DNA of 64,000 nt from JARFUG01 sp050485365 (GTDB lineage Bacteria > Desulfobacterota > Desulfuromonadia > Desulfuromonadales > JACZKF01), in the NCBI GenBank assembly GCA_050485365.1, contig JBJHBH010000002.1, positions 28,865 to 92,864 on the forward strand, read 5' to 3'. Under the pieces are notes generated by a model. That model worked only from the letters and a program-made list of their open reading frames with translations, made no database searches and was not told the DNA's origin. This document shows positions 25,148-32,653 of this stretch, piece by piece (position 1 is the first letter of the stretch; each line of letters opens with the position of its first letter). The translations under genes were made by a program, and so were the position numbers.

Positions 25148-26776
25148 CTAGCGAGGGATTTGTGGCAAGGATCCGACATCGCTCAAGGTGCCAGGATTCA
25201 TCTCCCCGCCTGAAACCGTAACTTCTATAGGGCCGAATATCATCGCTTCGCTGGCAAGATATAGGTTGTAGTGACCGTCATGGACGTCCTGTAGGTCGAT
25301 TGCGAAACGCGCGCCTTCAACCCCTCCATAGACGACAATATAAGCTGAGCTCAGAGGATCCCCTTTCTTTTTGAGCACAAGGTGATCGATTTCGGTCCCC
25401 TCTGCGCCATTGACGACTCCATTGAACTCTCTTTGAGCCAAGTAATTTCTCACCCAGGCGTGGTAGTTCGCCTCAAACTCCGCCACGGTCAGGGGGTTCC
25501 CGTTGCGCGTGAGATGCGCAGCGAAAGCGTCGGGAAAACTTGCTTCGAGGCTCATTTCAACCAGAAGGTTGATAAACTGCTGAAGCGTGTTTCCCGCGCC
25601 GCCTTCTTCCGTGGGCGCCAGAAGATAGCGCAATGCAAGGGCATAGTACGGATAGTATAGGCCGTCATCAGGAATGCTCAAGAAGTGTTTGGCGGAGATC
25701 GGGTTGGCATTGTTTTCGCCAAAGAAGAGATCGTACTCGATCGTACTCTCGGCCCCGGGGGCGTTTTTCGACGTAAGGACAGCGAGCCCCTCGCTGAACC
25801 ACCGCTCGACACGGTACGGGGAAAACCCCTGTGCCGTTCCGTCAAGATTTAGCTGGATGGTGTGCGTCAGCTCGTGCTTGATGAGTTTGCGGTAAAAACG
25901 ATCATCGTTGTCGGTCAGATAGCTCATGTCGTGCAGTCCAGTGTCCAGCGCCGTCACTTCAATGCCATCCACAAAACCGGTCCCACCAGAATTGGGAGTT
26001 TGCCTGTTGCAATGCACGATCCATCGTTTCTCGCCAAGGCCGAGTTCTTCGGCGGTGAGTCCAAAGAACTCCAGCAATTCCGCGAGTGCCTCTTCACTGT
26101 AGGTGGCGACCTTTACAAGCACATCGTCCGAGCTGGGGCTGGAGGCGTGAGTTGAGACAATGAAATATTGTGTTACGAAAACACGATCCGCCTTATCTGC
26201 AGGAAGAGTGAGCCCTAGTACCGAAGCAGAAGCAAATTGTCCGATGACCGAATCAGAGGGTGGGTTATTTTCGACAGGTTGAGTCGGCAATGGCCTGTCC
26301 CAGTACGTGTTATAGAACTCAATGGCTTGACTCAGGCCTGTTTCGGCATTGAAAAACCAACCTTCATCATATTCACCATCAAAAACGATTTTTGAATTTT
26401 CTTCCTCAATTACAATTCTTATGCTGTGAAATGTGGTCAAATTGACATTGTTGACCATGAAGCTTGACCGCAGTCTTCCATCCGAGAGAATCTCCCAAGT
26501 ACCTGTTAAATTTTCTTCTGGAACACCGGTTTTAATATGAGCACCTCTCGTAGCCTGACCGCCGGGATGAAAAGTCATTGAGGCGTAGCCATCGTCGGCG
26601 CCAATGTATACTGTTTTCCCTACAATCATCTCTTCGGTAAAAGGAATTGGATCGCTTGGCGGAGAAGTAGGCGCTCCAGGATTAAGGTTTTCAGGGCTAA
26701 CATCCCCTCCCCCACCGCAGGCTGCCAACAGTATTGCCAATAAACCTAGGCATAGTTTTTTTCTAAATTTAAACAT
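25148..26776 (-). CDS. Lipoprotein with gluzincin-type metallopeptidase domain (peptidase MA-like)
   Basis: 542 aa. Signal peptide with lipobox ILLAAC and a glycine/serine/proline-rich stem. N-terminal beta-rich region about 50-150 (MIVGKTVYIGADDGYASM, TGTWEILSDGRL). The central region holds the zincin motif HELTH (about residue 330) with ERWFSEGLAVLTS 20-30 residues later, the third-ligand/EGLA pattern of peptidase MA and gluzincins. A C-terminal beta domain follows (YIVVYGGVEGARFAIDL). Probably a surface or periplasmic protease. Base composition is clearly AT-richer than the flanking genes, suggesting transfer. Start chosen at MFKFRKK, upstream of the lipobox, rather than a longer frame. 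Confidence 0.65.
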   Translation of the reverse strand: MFKFRKKLCLGLLAILLAACGGGGDVSPENLNPGAPTSPPSDPIPFTEEMIVGKTVYIGADDGYASMTFHPGGQATRGAHIKTGVPEENLTGTWEILSDGRLRSSFMVNNVNLTTFHSIRIVIEEENSKIVFDGEYDEGWFFNAETGLSQAIEFYNTYWDRPLPTQPVENNPPSDSVIGQFASASVLGLTLPADKADRVFVTQYFIVSTHASSPSSDDVLVKVATYSEEALAELLEFFGLTAEELGLGEKRWIVHCNRQTPNSGGTGFVDGIEVTALDTGLHDMSYLTDNDDRFYRKLIKHELTHTIQLNLDGTAQGFSPYRVERWFSEGLAVLTSKNAPGAESTIEYDLFFGENNANPISAKHFLSIPDDGLYYPYYALALRYLLAPTEEGGAGNTLQQFINLLVEMSLEASFPDAFAAHLTRNGNPLTVAEFEANYHAWVRNYLAQREFNGVVNGAEGTEIDHLVLKKKGDPLSSAYIVVYGGVEGARFAIDLQDVHDGHYNLYLASEAMIFGPIEVTVSGGEMNPGTLSDVGSLPQIPR

Positions 26777-26807
26777 CGAAACATCACCCTTCCTTTGATA
26801 TGAATGC

Positions 26808-27224
26808 TTACATTGAAGATATGTACCATTTTTTATCATTCTTTATAAACTTAAACCCCTTGCTTTCTTTTAATATTTCGCCAGACTCAAATGCTCCATA
26901 CTCTTCTTCTAGCACTCCCATCACGACTGAGATTCCCAACAAATCATCATACCCCTTTGCCTCCTCATACATTTGATGACCGATTTCTTGGAGACCGATT
27001 TTGAATTTAATTTGATATTCTACTTCGGCAACATAACTATTGTCATTTACGTTTTTGCCACTTGTTTTCTTCACATTAACTACATCGTAAATCAAGTCGC
27101 CACCATCTGCCAGAAGGGCAGCTCGAACTTGAGTTTCAACCTCTGACTTTTTTGGCTCATTCGAACAGGCAGCCATCAAGAGTGTCATTATAATTATTAA
27201 GATAAGATTTAGCTTTATCTTCAC
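26808..27224 (-). CDS. Small lipoprotein of unknown function
   Basis: 138 aa. Signal peptide MKIKLNLILIIIMTLLMAAC with lipobox cysteine, then a hydrophilic domain with alternating strands (VAEVEYQIKFKI) and a Lys-rich C-terminus ending WYISSM, reminiscent of small domains that end in a KW-type strand. GTG start after AAAGG. No family recognised. It is strongly AT-rich (long A/T runs, Asn/Lys/Ile-rich), unlike the chromosome around it. 31 bases before the peptidase gene, probably the same operon. Confidence 0.65.
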   Translation of the reverse strand: MKIKLNLILIIIMTLLMAACSNEPKKSEVETQVRAALLADGGDLIYDVVNVKKTSGKNVNDNSYVAEVEYQIKFKIGLQEIGHQMYEEAKGYDDLLGISVVMGVLEEEYGAFESGEILKESKGFKFIKNDKKWYISSM

Positions 27225-27251
27225 AATCTTTACCTTTCGTCTCAGTAACCT

Positions 27252-27560
27252 CTAGCCCTCAACAACTGCTTCCTGATTCGCCATCTTCCCTGTGTTGTCC
27301 GCTATACGGAAGATCACGATCAGGAGCTCCAGCCAGAGTCGACTCATGACAAGAAGGAGTGCCGCCGTTATTACCCCACCCAAAAGTCCGCCCACGACTC
27401 CGAGAACTCCCCCTTCCGCCAATCCGGCAAGAATCACGGTGAGACCGGTCAAGACAGATCCGATCATTGATATGACGTAGAGAATTTTTATCATTTTAAT
27501 TGTGATGAACTGATTGAAGTCCAAATCCATCAGATTCGAAATAAATCCGTTTTTATTCAT
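27252..27560 (-). CDS. DUF4282 family membrane protein
   Basis: 102 aa. The FNQFITIKMIKILYVISMIG start, a glycine-rich hydrophobic middle (VILAGLAEGGVLGVVGGLLGG) and LWLELLIVIFRIADNTGKM end fit the DUF4282 pattern, with two or three membrane helices and a conserved RxWLEL-IVLFRI motif. Function of the family is unknown. ATG at 27560 is preceded by AGGTGAGTCAC; a GTG nine bases upstream has poor spacing. Between traT and the small lipoprotein in a same-strand run. Confidence 0.75.
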   Translation of the reverse strand: MNKNGFISNLMDLDFNQFITIKMIKILYVISMIGSVLTGLTVILAGLAEGGVLGVVGGLLGGVITAALLLVMSRLWLELLIVIFRIADNTGKMANQEAVVEG

Positions 27561-27600
27561 GTGACTCACCTATCCTTTATTGGTCAGATGGCATCTGAAG

Positions 27601-28365
27601 TCAGAAAAAATTCGCAATTTGATAAGAGAGCGAATCACTGATGGCCCTTGCAGCCTCTGCTCTATCCATATTCGTCTTTGTTGCCGTCACGACAATTCGA
27701 GTGTAGTAATCAATTTTGTCAGTGTCCTCCTGGTAATCTGTCCTGGATTGCTGCCCCCGCACCGAAGCCGAGGCGACGGCACGCTCCTGTGTCCCCGCAC
27801 GGGTTCTCATTCCTTCGGCTGCAACATTCTGTGTAGTCGTTGATCGTTGCGCCGTACCTTTCACCCGCTCTTTGATCTGTACATCGACGACTCCGAACCA
27901 CCTGTCGACGCTGACCATAGAACCCAAAGCTGCGCCGGCTATACCGCCCACCCCTGTGCCAACTGTCGCCGATTTCCAGGATCCCCCGGTCGCGGTCCCG
28001 ACCATCGCTCCTCCAAATCCTCCAATCATGGCGCCTTCTGCCGTCATTCCCTCGCGTTCTCGTTCAAGGGCGACAAACACGACATTCAGCTCATGGTTCG
28101 CCTCCCGTGCGTCTCTGGTGACTTTGTAGCCTCTAAGCGACAGTTCATTGATCAGAAGCCTTTCGAAATCGAGCTCTCTGACATCGGACTGATTTCGAAC
28201 TCTCACATAGATCGGTTTACCTTCCGAGATCATCTCTTCGTTGAGAAAGAGTGCCTGTGTCAGTCTCGATTCGGTCTCCAAATTTCTGTGCGCCACTGCC
28301 GAGCAGCCGGATAGAATCATTACAGCCAACACCATCAAGAGACACCCCAATTTCATGCGATACAT
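27601..28365 (-). CDS. traT: TraT-like complement-resistance/surface-exclusion lipoprotein
   Basis: 254 aa. Lipobox MILSGC, then the TraT layout: RNLETESRLTQALFLN, a YVRVRNQSD strand, LSLRGYKVTRDAREANHELNV, a glycine-rich hydrophobic hairpin (GAMIGGFGGAMVGTATGG, GTGVGGIAGAALGSMV), then DVQIKERVKGTA and the C-terminal YYTRIVVTATKTNMDRAEA. TraT on F plasmids blocks mating and complement; chromosomal homologues are common and mostly uncharacterised. ATG follows GAAAGGAAAAG. No other conjugation gene is present, so this is not evidence of an integrative element. First gene of a same-strand run of four. Confidence 0.8.
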   Translation of the reverse strand: MYRMKLGCLLMVLAVMILSGCSAVAHRNLETESRLTQALFLNEEMISEGKPIYVRVRNQSDVRELDFERLLINELSLRGYKVTRDAREANHELNVVFVALEREREGMTAEGAMIGGFGGAMVGTATGGSWKSATVGTGVGGIAGAALGSMVSVDRWFGVVDVQIKERVKGTAQRSTTTQNVAAEGMRTRAGTQERAVASASVRGQQSRTDYQEDTDKIDYYTRIVVTATKTNMDRAEAARAISDSLSYQIANFF

Positions 28366-28439
28366 TTTCTTTTCCTTTCGTGTTTGAAGGTTTGCGATCG
28401 TTTCGTTCTTACCCACGTTTTTCCCTCCTGTCTCCCGCC

Positions 28440-29333
28440 TTAAAACGGGCCTTCCAATGGCCGCAGCTCGTAGGCTGAAGCGCGTATGACTTCCATAACT
28501 TCGGCGTCGTGGCCGTGTATCGGCCACTGCCTGCAGATTCTGATCTGGACGTGGTGCTCGTTGGCCTGCGCGACGCGCAGTAGAGCGCTGATTTTGTTGG
28601 AGCGGTCCTTACCTCGGCCGCGGCTCGCCTCGAGTTTGAAGGCGTTGCGCCCGGCGCTGCGGATGCTTGCGCGGTTGCCGACGATGAGCACGTGCTTGGG
28701 CTGGTGCGGTGTGGCCGACGCGACGAATTTTCTGAGGGTCTCGAGATTTTCCCGGTGGTAAGCGAGATCCTGATCGTTGCGCGGGTTCGGGTCTCGGCCG
28801 CTTTGTTGCGGAAAGGGGGAGAGCTCCATGTGCAGGATCTTTCCATCGCAAAAGTGCGCCTCTTCGTCCGGGGCCATGAAGTAACCTGCTTTCCCGCAGT
28901 GCGCCAGGCGGGGGTTTTCCTGCTGCCAGGAGCCGTCTTCGCTCCAGGGGGCTTCGCCGTTGATTTCGCCGATTTCAGGGTGGTTTGTGAGGCTGAGCCA
29001 GGAGAGCATCGCCACACGGAAGCGCTCGGCGACATCCTCGAAGGAGGACGCGGTGCGAAGGTCGCCATAAAATTTTTCGATGCCGCCGAGCCCCGGTTCG
29101 TTGGTCACCAAAACAATGCGCGCCTGCGCGATCTGCTCATCGCCCCAGCGCGGAAATTGCGGCGTCTGCCGGAGAAATTTTCGCAGCGACAGCTCACCGC
29201 TATGCAATCGCGACAGATTCTCTTCGACAAGGGGTCGCTCGGACGCAGAGGGGAGATAGGGGTTGTAGGCGCCGAAGTCGTACAGGCTTCGGCGCCTTTG
29301 AGGCAGGGTTTCGCTCTTGAAATGCTGTTGCAT
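28440..29333 (-). CDS. Uncharacterised protein, predicted sigma-54 target
   Basis: 297 aa, no signal peptide or membrane segment, several Cys/His/Trp. Not a family I can name. Visible blocks: RIVLVTNEPGLGGIEKFYGD (72-91), a Trp-rich middle (WLSLTNHPEIGEINGEAPW), ILHMELSPFPQQS (166-178) and HVLIVGNRAS (214-223). The order strand-NxPG, E-x-SPF, strand-GN loosely resembles uracil-DNA-glycosylase-fold proteins, but no catalytic motif can be assigned, so this is only a hint. The ATG at 29333 follows GGAGGGGAC. A GG-N10-GC sigma-54 promoter lies about 70 bp upstream and the divergent gene is a sigma-54 activator, so regulation is clearer than function. Confidence 0.6.
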   Translation of the reverse strand: MQQHFKSETLPQRRRSLYDFGAYNPYLPSASERPLVEENLSRLHSGELSLRKFLRQTPQFPRWGDEQIAQARIVLVTNEPGLGGIEKFYGDLRTASSFEDVAERFRVAMLSWLSLTNHPEIGEINGEAPWSEDGSWQQENPRLAHCGKAGYFMAPDEEAHFCDGKILHMELSPFPQQSGRDPNPRNDQDLAYHRENLETLRKFVASATPHQPKHVLIVGNRASIRSAGRNAFKLEASRGRGKDRSNKISALLRVAQANEHHVQIRICRQWPIHGHDAEVMEVIRASAYELRPLEGPF

Positions 29334-29360
29334 GTCCCCTCCGCGCCGATGCGCCGTGAA

Positions 29361-29392
29361 GCCTGAATGCGGAGGTTCGCCCCCCCTACTGC
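29361..29392. repeat. GTAGGGGGG-leading element in the 5' leader of the sigma-54 target
   Basis: On the minus strand GCAGTAGGGGGGGCGAACC is followed by CCGCATTCAGGC. Similar leading sequence occurs at 41895-41931 and 2255-2276. It lies between the predicted transcription start (about 29395) and the start codon. Confidence 0.35.
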
Positions 29393-29404
29393 ATCCATAG
29401 CCAT

Positions 29405-29421
29405 CGCACAGAGCGTGCCGG
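29405..29421 (-). promoter_or_regulatory. Sigma-54 (RpoN) promoter
   Basis: On the minus strand CCGGCACGCTCTGTGCGA: GGCACG at -24 and TGC at -12, with exactly ten bases between the invariant GG (29418-29419) and GC (29406-29407). It matches the -24 block well and -12 less well (GTGC for TTGC). Placed upstream of the 28440-29333 gene and divergent from an enhancer-binding protein gene, which raises its credibility. Confidence 0.65.
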
Positions 29422-29501
29422 AATCGGCAAAGCATGAAAAACGCTTTTAATCCGAGGGATTAAAATTCGGGCGGGAGGGAAAGGGCCACTGTGCGCAAAA
29501 G

Positions 29502-29548
29502 AGGTGTTTTCAAAAATTTAATTTTCGGCTATCATTTTCTGAAAACCT
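29502..29548. promoter_or_regulatory. Candidate enhancer-binding-protein site (imperfect dyad)
   Basis: AGGTGTTTTCA (29502-29512) and TGAAAACCT (29540-29548) form an inverted repeat with one extra base in the left arm, about 85-140 bp upstream of the sigma-54 promoter, the normal distance for an activator site, and just upstream of the activator's own start. Inference from position and symmetry. Confidence 0.4.
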
Positions 29549-29580
29549 CATTGAGTGTTTCACATGTCCGGAGGGGGAAC

Positions 29581-31182
29581 ATGTCCACGCTGCATCTCTA
29601 TTGCGATCTTCGCGAACCGTCTCTATCCCGCGCAACCCAGGAAGCCCGACGCCTGCGAAGCTACCGGCTTTGCATCGGGCACGTCCGCACCGGCAGTTTC
29701 TGCGATAAACTCCTTGAGCTCCGCCACATCATGGGCGAAGACGACCTCGGGCTGATCGCCCTCGTTCATGCCCACGGCGATCAGCTTGCCGATGCCTCCC
29801 GGGCCATCTCCCTTTTTCCCCGCGACCTGCGAAACCGAATCATCATCACCGCCTCCGGCTGGGCGCCTGAGCTTCGGTGTTGGGCCGAGAAGAACGGGCT
29901 TCGATTCGAGGAGAACCGATACGAGGCGCCGCGCCGCCCTCCCTGGTCCGCGCCGCGCTCGACCGATGCCGTTTCGATTCCCGAAAGACAGTGGGTCCAG
30001 TATCGTCTGATGCGCGCGTTGATTGCGGGCGATCCGACGGGGGAGGTCTTCATGGAGATCGTCGAGAAACTGCGCCGCGGCATCCCGTCGCCCGACGAGC
30101 TCGCCCGCGCCCGCACCTTTCACGAGCGGGGCGAGCCGGATATGGCCGGAGGGAACTACGCCGAGGAGCGCCAAATCGACCCCAACGCCATCGATCTTTT
30201 GCGCGAACGCGCCGTTCAGGTCGGGCGCTCGGGGCTCAATACCCTCATCGTGGGAGAGACGGGGACGGGGAAGGAGTCCCTCGCCTGGTATCTTCACGAC
30301 TTCAGCACCCGGTGCGATGCGCCGTTTCTGGCCCTGAACTGTGCATTTTTCGAGGCAGAGCGCCTGGAGTCGGAGCTTTTCGGACACGAGCAGGGGGCCT
30401 TCACCGACGCCAAGAAGGCCAAGAGGGGATTGGTTGAGGAGGCGGACGGAGGGACGATCTTCCTGGACGAGCTGCCGGAGATGGCCCCGCGTGTGCAGGC
30501 CAAGCTTCTGCGCTTTTTGCAGGACGGAAGCTACACCCCGCTGGGGGGAAACCAGGTATTCCGGGCCGATGTGCGCATCCTCGCCGCCGCCCAGCCGGGG
30601 CGGATGGAGAGGCTTCGCCCCGACCTGTACTACCGCGTCGCCGACGTGGAGCTTCACACCGTGCCGCTGCGCGAGATGGCGGCGCGCGACATTGTGAACA
30701 TCGCCTGCAATCTGGCCTACCGCCTGCTGTGGCGCCCCCTCATCGGGGAGACGGGGACGACGACGCTGACGCCGGACGTCCTTCGAGAGGTCACCAAAGA
30801 GCTGACCGTGCCCGAGAACGCCGCGGCCCTCTGCGGCTATCGCTGGCCCGGCAACATGCGCGAGCTCTCCACACGGATCAAGCGCTTCGTTCTTCTGGGG
30901 GACGACATTTTCCGGGAGATCCGCGATGAGCCGGCGCGAAAGAACGAAAGCCAAGTGGGAGGGGCCGTCGTGCGCGACGAAGAGCTCAGACGCTTTCTCC
31001 TCCCAGCGGCGCGGATCGAAGAGATCGCCGAGAGGGGGCTGACCCTGAAGAACCTCAACGCCGCCTACCTGCGCCACCTCGTCGCCACCCTCGGCGGGAA
31101 GGAGCGGATCCGCCCGACCAAGCTCGCCGAGGCTCTGGGGTGCAGCTACAACACACTGGTCGCTCATCTCGAGGAGCGCTGA
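29581..31182 (+). CDS. Sigma-54-dependent transcriptional activator with novel N-terminal sensor domain
   Basis: 533 aa. Residues 1-140 form an alpha/beta domain (GLIALVHAHGDQLADASRAI, NRIIITASGWAPEL) that I cannot match to receiver, GAF, PAS or the RtcR CARF domain. The AAA+ domain follows: Walker A GETGTGKE (225-232), sigma-54 contact loop GAFTDA (272-277, Asp replacing the second Gly of GAFTGA), Walker B GTIFLDE (291-297), and WPGNMRE (422-428). A C-terminal Fis-type helix-turn-helix (503-531, TKLAEALGCSYNTLVAHL) binds DNA. ATG at 29581 follows GGAGGGGGAAC. It is divergent from its presumed target with a sigma-54 promoter between them. Confidence 0.85.
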   Translation: MSTLHLYCDLREPSLSRATQEARRLRSYRLCIGHVRTGSFCDKLLELRHIMGEDDLGLIALVHAHGDQLADASRAISLFPRDLRNRIIITASGWAPELRCWAEKNGLRFEENRYEAPRRPPWSAPRSTDAVSIPERQWVQYRLMRALIAGDPTGEVFMEIVEKLRRGIPSPDELARARTFHERGEPDMAGGNYAEERQIDPNAIDLLRERAVQVGRSGLNTLIVGETGTGKESLAWYLHDFSTRCDAPFLALNCAFFEAERLESELFGHEQGAFTDAKKAKRGLVEEADGGTIFLDELPEMAPRVQAKLLRFLQDGSYTPLGGNQVFRADVRILAAAQPGRMERLRPDLYYRVADVELHTVPLREMAARDIVNIACNLAYRLLWRPLIGETGTTTLTPDVLREVTKELTVPENAAALCGYRWPGNMRELSTRIKRFVLLGDDIFREIRDEPARKNESQVGGAVVRDEELRRFLLPAARIEEIAERGLTLKNLNAAYLRHLVATLGGKERIRPTKLAEALGCSYNTLVAHLEER

Positions 31183-31200
31183 GCCGTCCCGCATCTTCCC

Positions 31201-31338
31201 GGTATCTATTCACCCTGTGTGGGGTCGCGGCTCCCATGACAGGGGTGACCGGCGCCATAGACGGCGCCGGTCAAGCGGCCATGGCCGGCGAAAAGCGTCC
31301 CTTGGCATGGGAGTTGGGACCCAATGCTGAACCGTTAC
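31201..31338 (+). repeat. Dispersed structured repeat, copy B
   Basis: Closest relative of copy A, including the 24-bp internal duplication. Hairpins GGCGCC ... GGCGCC (with ATAGAC loop) and the GGCGAAAAGCGTCC and GCATGGGAGTTGGGACCCAATGC segments are retained, the last with one mismatch. It starts GGTATCTATTC and ends CCGTTAC, 19 bases after the activator stop. Confidence 0.8.
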
Positions 31339-31364
31339 TCTTCCCGCACCCTTTCGGGCACCTT

Positions 31365-31406
31365 TTGATCCACATCAAATTCCACGCTCTTTTCTGGGCG
31401 TATGAT
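31365..31406 (+). promoter_or_regulatory. Class-II FNR/CRP-family promoter of the ECF sigma operon
   Basis: A perfect FNR box TTGATCCACATCAA (31365-31378) with a -10 TATGAT at 31401-31406. If transcription starts about seven bases after the -10 (31413), the box is centred at -41.5, the exact class-II activator position. The leader would be about 59 nt. Confidence 0.7.
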
Positions 31407-31471
31407 GGACCTTCGATCTCCTTTGTCACAAAACCCTCCCCCGCTTCGTTTGTTCCGGTAAAGGAATGCGC

Positions 31472-32008
31472 ATGGTCCCATCCGACGAGCAGCTTATGGC
31501 AGCCTACGCCGAGGGCGACCCGGAGGCTTTCGAAGCTCTCTACGCCAGGCACAGGGATCGCATTTTAGGGTATCTTTTCAGCAGGCTGCGCGACCGTGAC
31601 GAAGCCGAGGAGGTCTTTCAAACGGTCTTCGCCAAGTTGCACGCGAGCCGCGACCGATACCGTGAAGACATCCCCTTTCTCCCCTGGGTCTTCACCATCT
31701 GCCGCAACGCCTTGGTCGATCACCTGCGCAAAGTCTCGAAATACCGCCGACGCGAGGTCCTCACGGACGACCCCGGGCACGACATCCCTGCGCCCACCTC
31801 CTCTGGCGGCTCCATCGACAACATCATTGCCGGGATGTCGAGTCTCACCCCGAGCCAGCGGGCGATACTCGAGCTGCGCTTCGAGCAGGGTTTTTCCTTC
31901 AACGAGATTGCCGGCCGCCTTGAAACCAGCACCGCCAACGCTCGCCAGATCGTCAGCCGCACGATCCGTCACCTGCGCCAAAGGCTCGGAGAAAGGAGGG
32001 TACGATGA
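31472..32008 (+). CDS. ECF-type sigma-70 family RNA polymerase sigma factor
   Basis: 178 aa. Region 2 about 10-80 (GDPEAFEALYARHRDRILGYLFSRL, AEEVFQTVFAKLHASRDRY, FLPWVFTICRNALVDHLRK) and region 4 about 120-175 (LTPSQRAILELRFEQGFSFNEIAGRL, STANARQIVSRTIRHLRQRL) with a short linker, no region 3. I chose the ATG at 31472 because AAAGGA ends six bases before it; another ATG at 31466 has no spacing. The preceding promoter has an FNR box, implying anaerobic induction. The downstream gene overlaps by four bases and is the likely membrane anti-sigma partner. Confidence 0.9.
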   Translation: MVPSDEQLMAAYAEGDPEAFEALYARHRDRILGYLFSRLRDRDEAEEVFQTVFAKLHASRDRYREDIPFLPWVFTICRNALVDHLRKVSKYRRREVLTDDPGHDIPAPTSSGGSIDNIIAGMSSLTPSQRAILELRFEQGFSFNEIAGRLETSTANARQIVSRTIRHLRQRLGERRVR

Positions 32009-32544
32009 GGCCCGATTCCGACGGCAGCAAAGATCTGATCAGAGAGTTTTCGCACTTCGTCGATGCGCCGAGTCTGACGCCGCGGCGCAAAACCGACGAA
32101 GCGGTTCTGCGCAGGGCGCAAACCGGGGGGAGACCGTCCCTTCGCGCGGTCGTCCTCAAGTTTTCGGCGATTCAGGGGGCCGCAGGGATGGCGACGCTGG
32201 CTCTCTGTCCCCAGTTCGGCGTCGGCACCGCCTCGCACAACGCCTTCGTGCATTCACTTCACGCGCACGCGCACCCCGCTCTTTATTATCTGAGCTGCGG
32301 CGTGCTGTTCGTCCTTCTCGGCGCCTTTCTGATCGGCATCGCCTCGAACAGGCGCGATCTAAAAGCTCTCGGCCGCCGCAAATTCGCCTACTTCTGCGGA
32401 TACACCCTCGGCGCCTATCTCGTTCTTCTTCTGGCGGGCACCGAGCCGTTTCTTCTGGTTTCGACCTTCTGGCTTCTGGGAGGGTTCGGCGCGCAGTTGA
32501 TCGGTTTCGGGATCGGCAGACGCCTGAGGCTGATCAGCACCTGA
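32005..32544 (+). CDS. Four-helix membrane protein, putative anti-sigma factor
   Basis: 179 aa. A charged cytoplasmic N-terminus of about 55 residues (LIREFSHFVDAPSLTPRRKTDE) is followed by four hydrophobic segments about 58-75, 92-113, 126-144 and 149-170. No zinc anti-sigma HxxxCxxC motif, so it is not the ZAS type; the layout recalls the multi-helix NrsF/DUF1109-like anti-sigmas, but I cannot confirm homology. Overlap ATGA with the ECF sigma gene and AAGGAGGG ribosome site. The pairing with a sigma gene is the evidence for the function. A bidirectional terminator follows. Confidence 0.55.
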   Translation: MRPDSDGSKDLIREFSHFVDAPSLTPRRKTDEAVLRRAQTGGRPSLRAVVLKFSAIQGAAGMATLALCPQFGVGTASHNAFVHSLHAHAHPALYYLSCGVLFVLLGAFLIGIASNRRDLKALGRRKFAYFCGYTLGAYLVLLLAGTEPFLLVSTFWLLGGFGAQLIGFGIGRRLRLIST

Positions 32545-32591
32545 GGGAATAACGAAGAGGGGGATGAGCAAGAGGCGCGCTCCTTTGACGA

Positions 32592-32629
32592 GAAAAAAGC
32601 GCCCTCGCCGATCGGCGGGGGCGCTTTTT
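32592..32629. terminator. Bidirectional terminator
   Basis: AAAAAGCGCCC and GGGCGCTTTTT enclose CGCCGATCGGCG, giving a long stem with A/T tracts on both sides, between the convergent 4-TM gene and DUF6448 gene. Confidence 0.9.
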
Positions 32630-32653
32630 CGCGTCTTCTCTCGCCCTTGGCGA

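Noticed and set aside
27601..28365. TraT as a sign of a conjugative element
   Set aside because: No other transfer, integrase or relaxase gene is present; chromosomal TraT homologues are common.
29581..31182. RtcR (RNA repair regulator)
   Set aside because: The N-terminal domain does not resemble the RtcR CARF domain, and rtcA/rtcB are absent.
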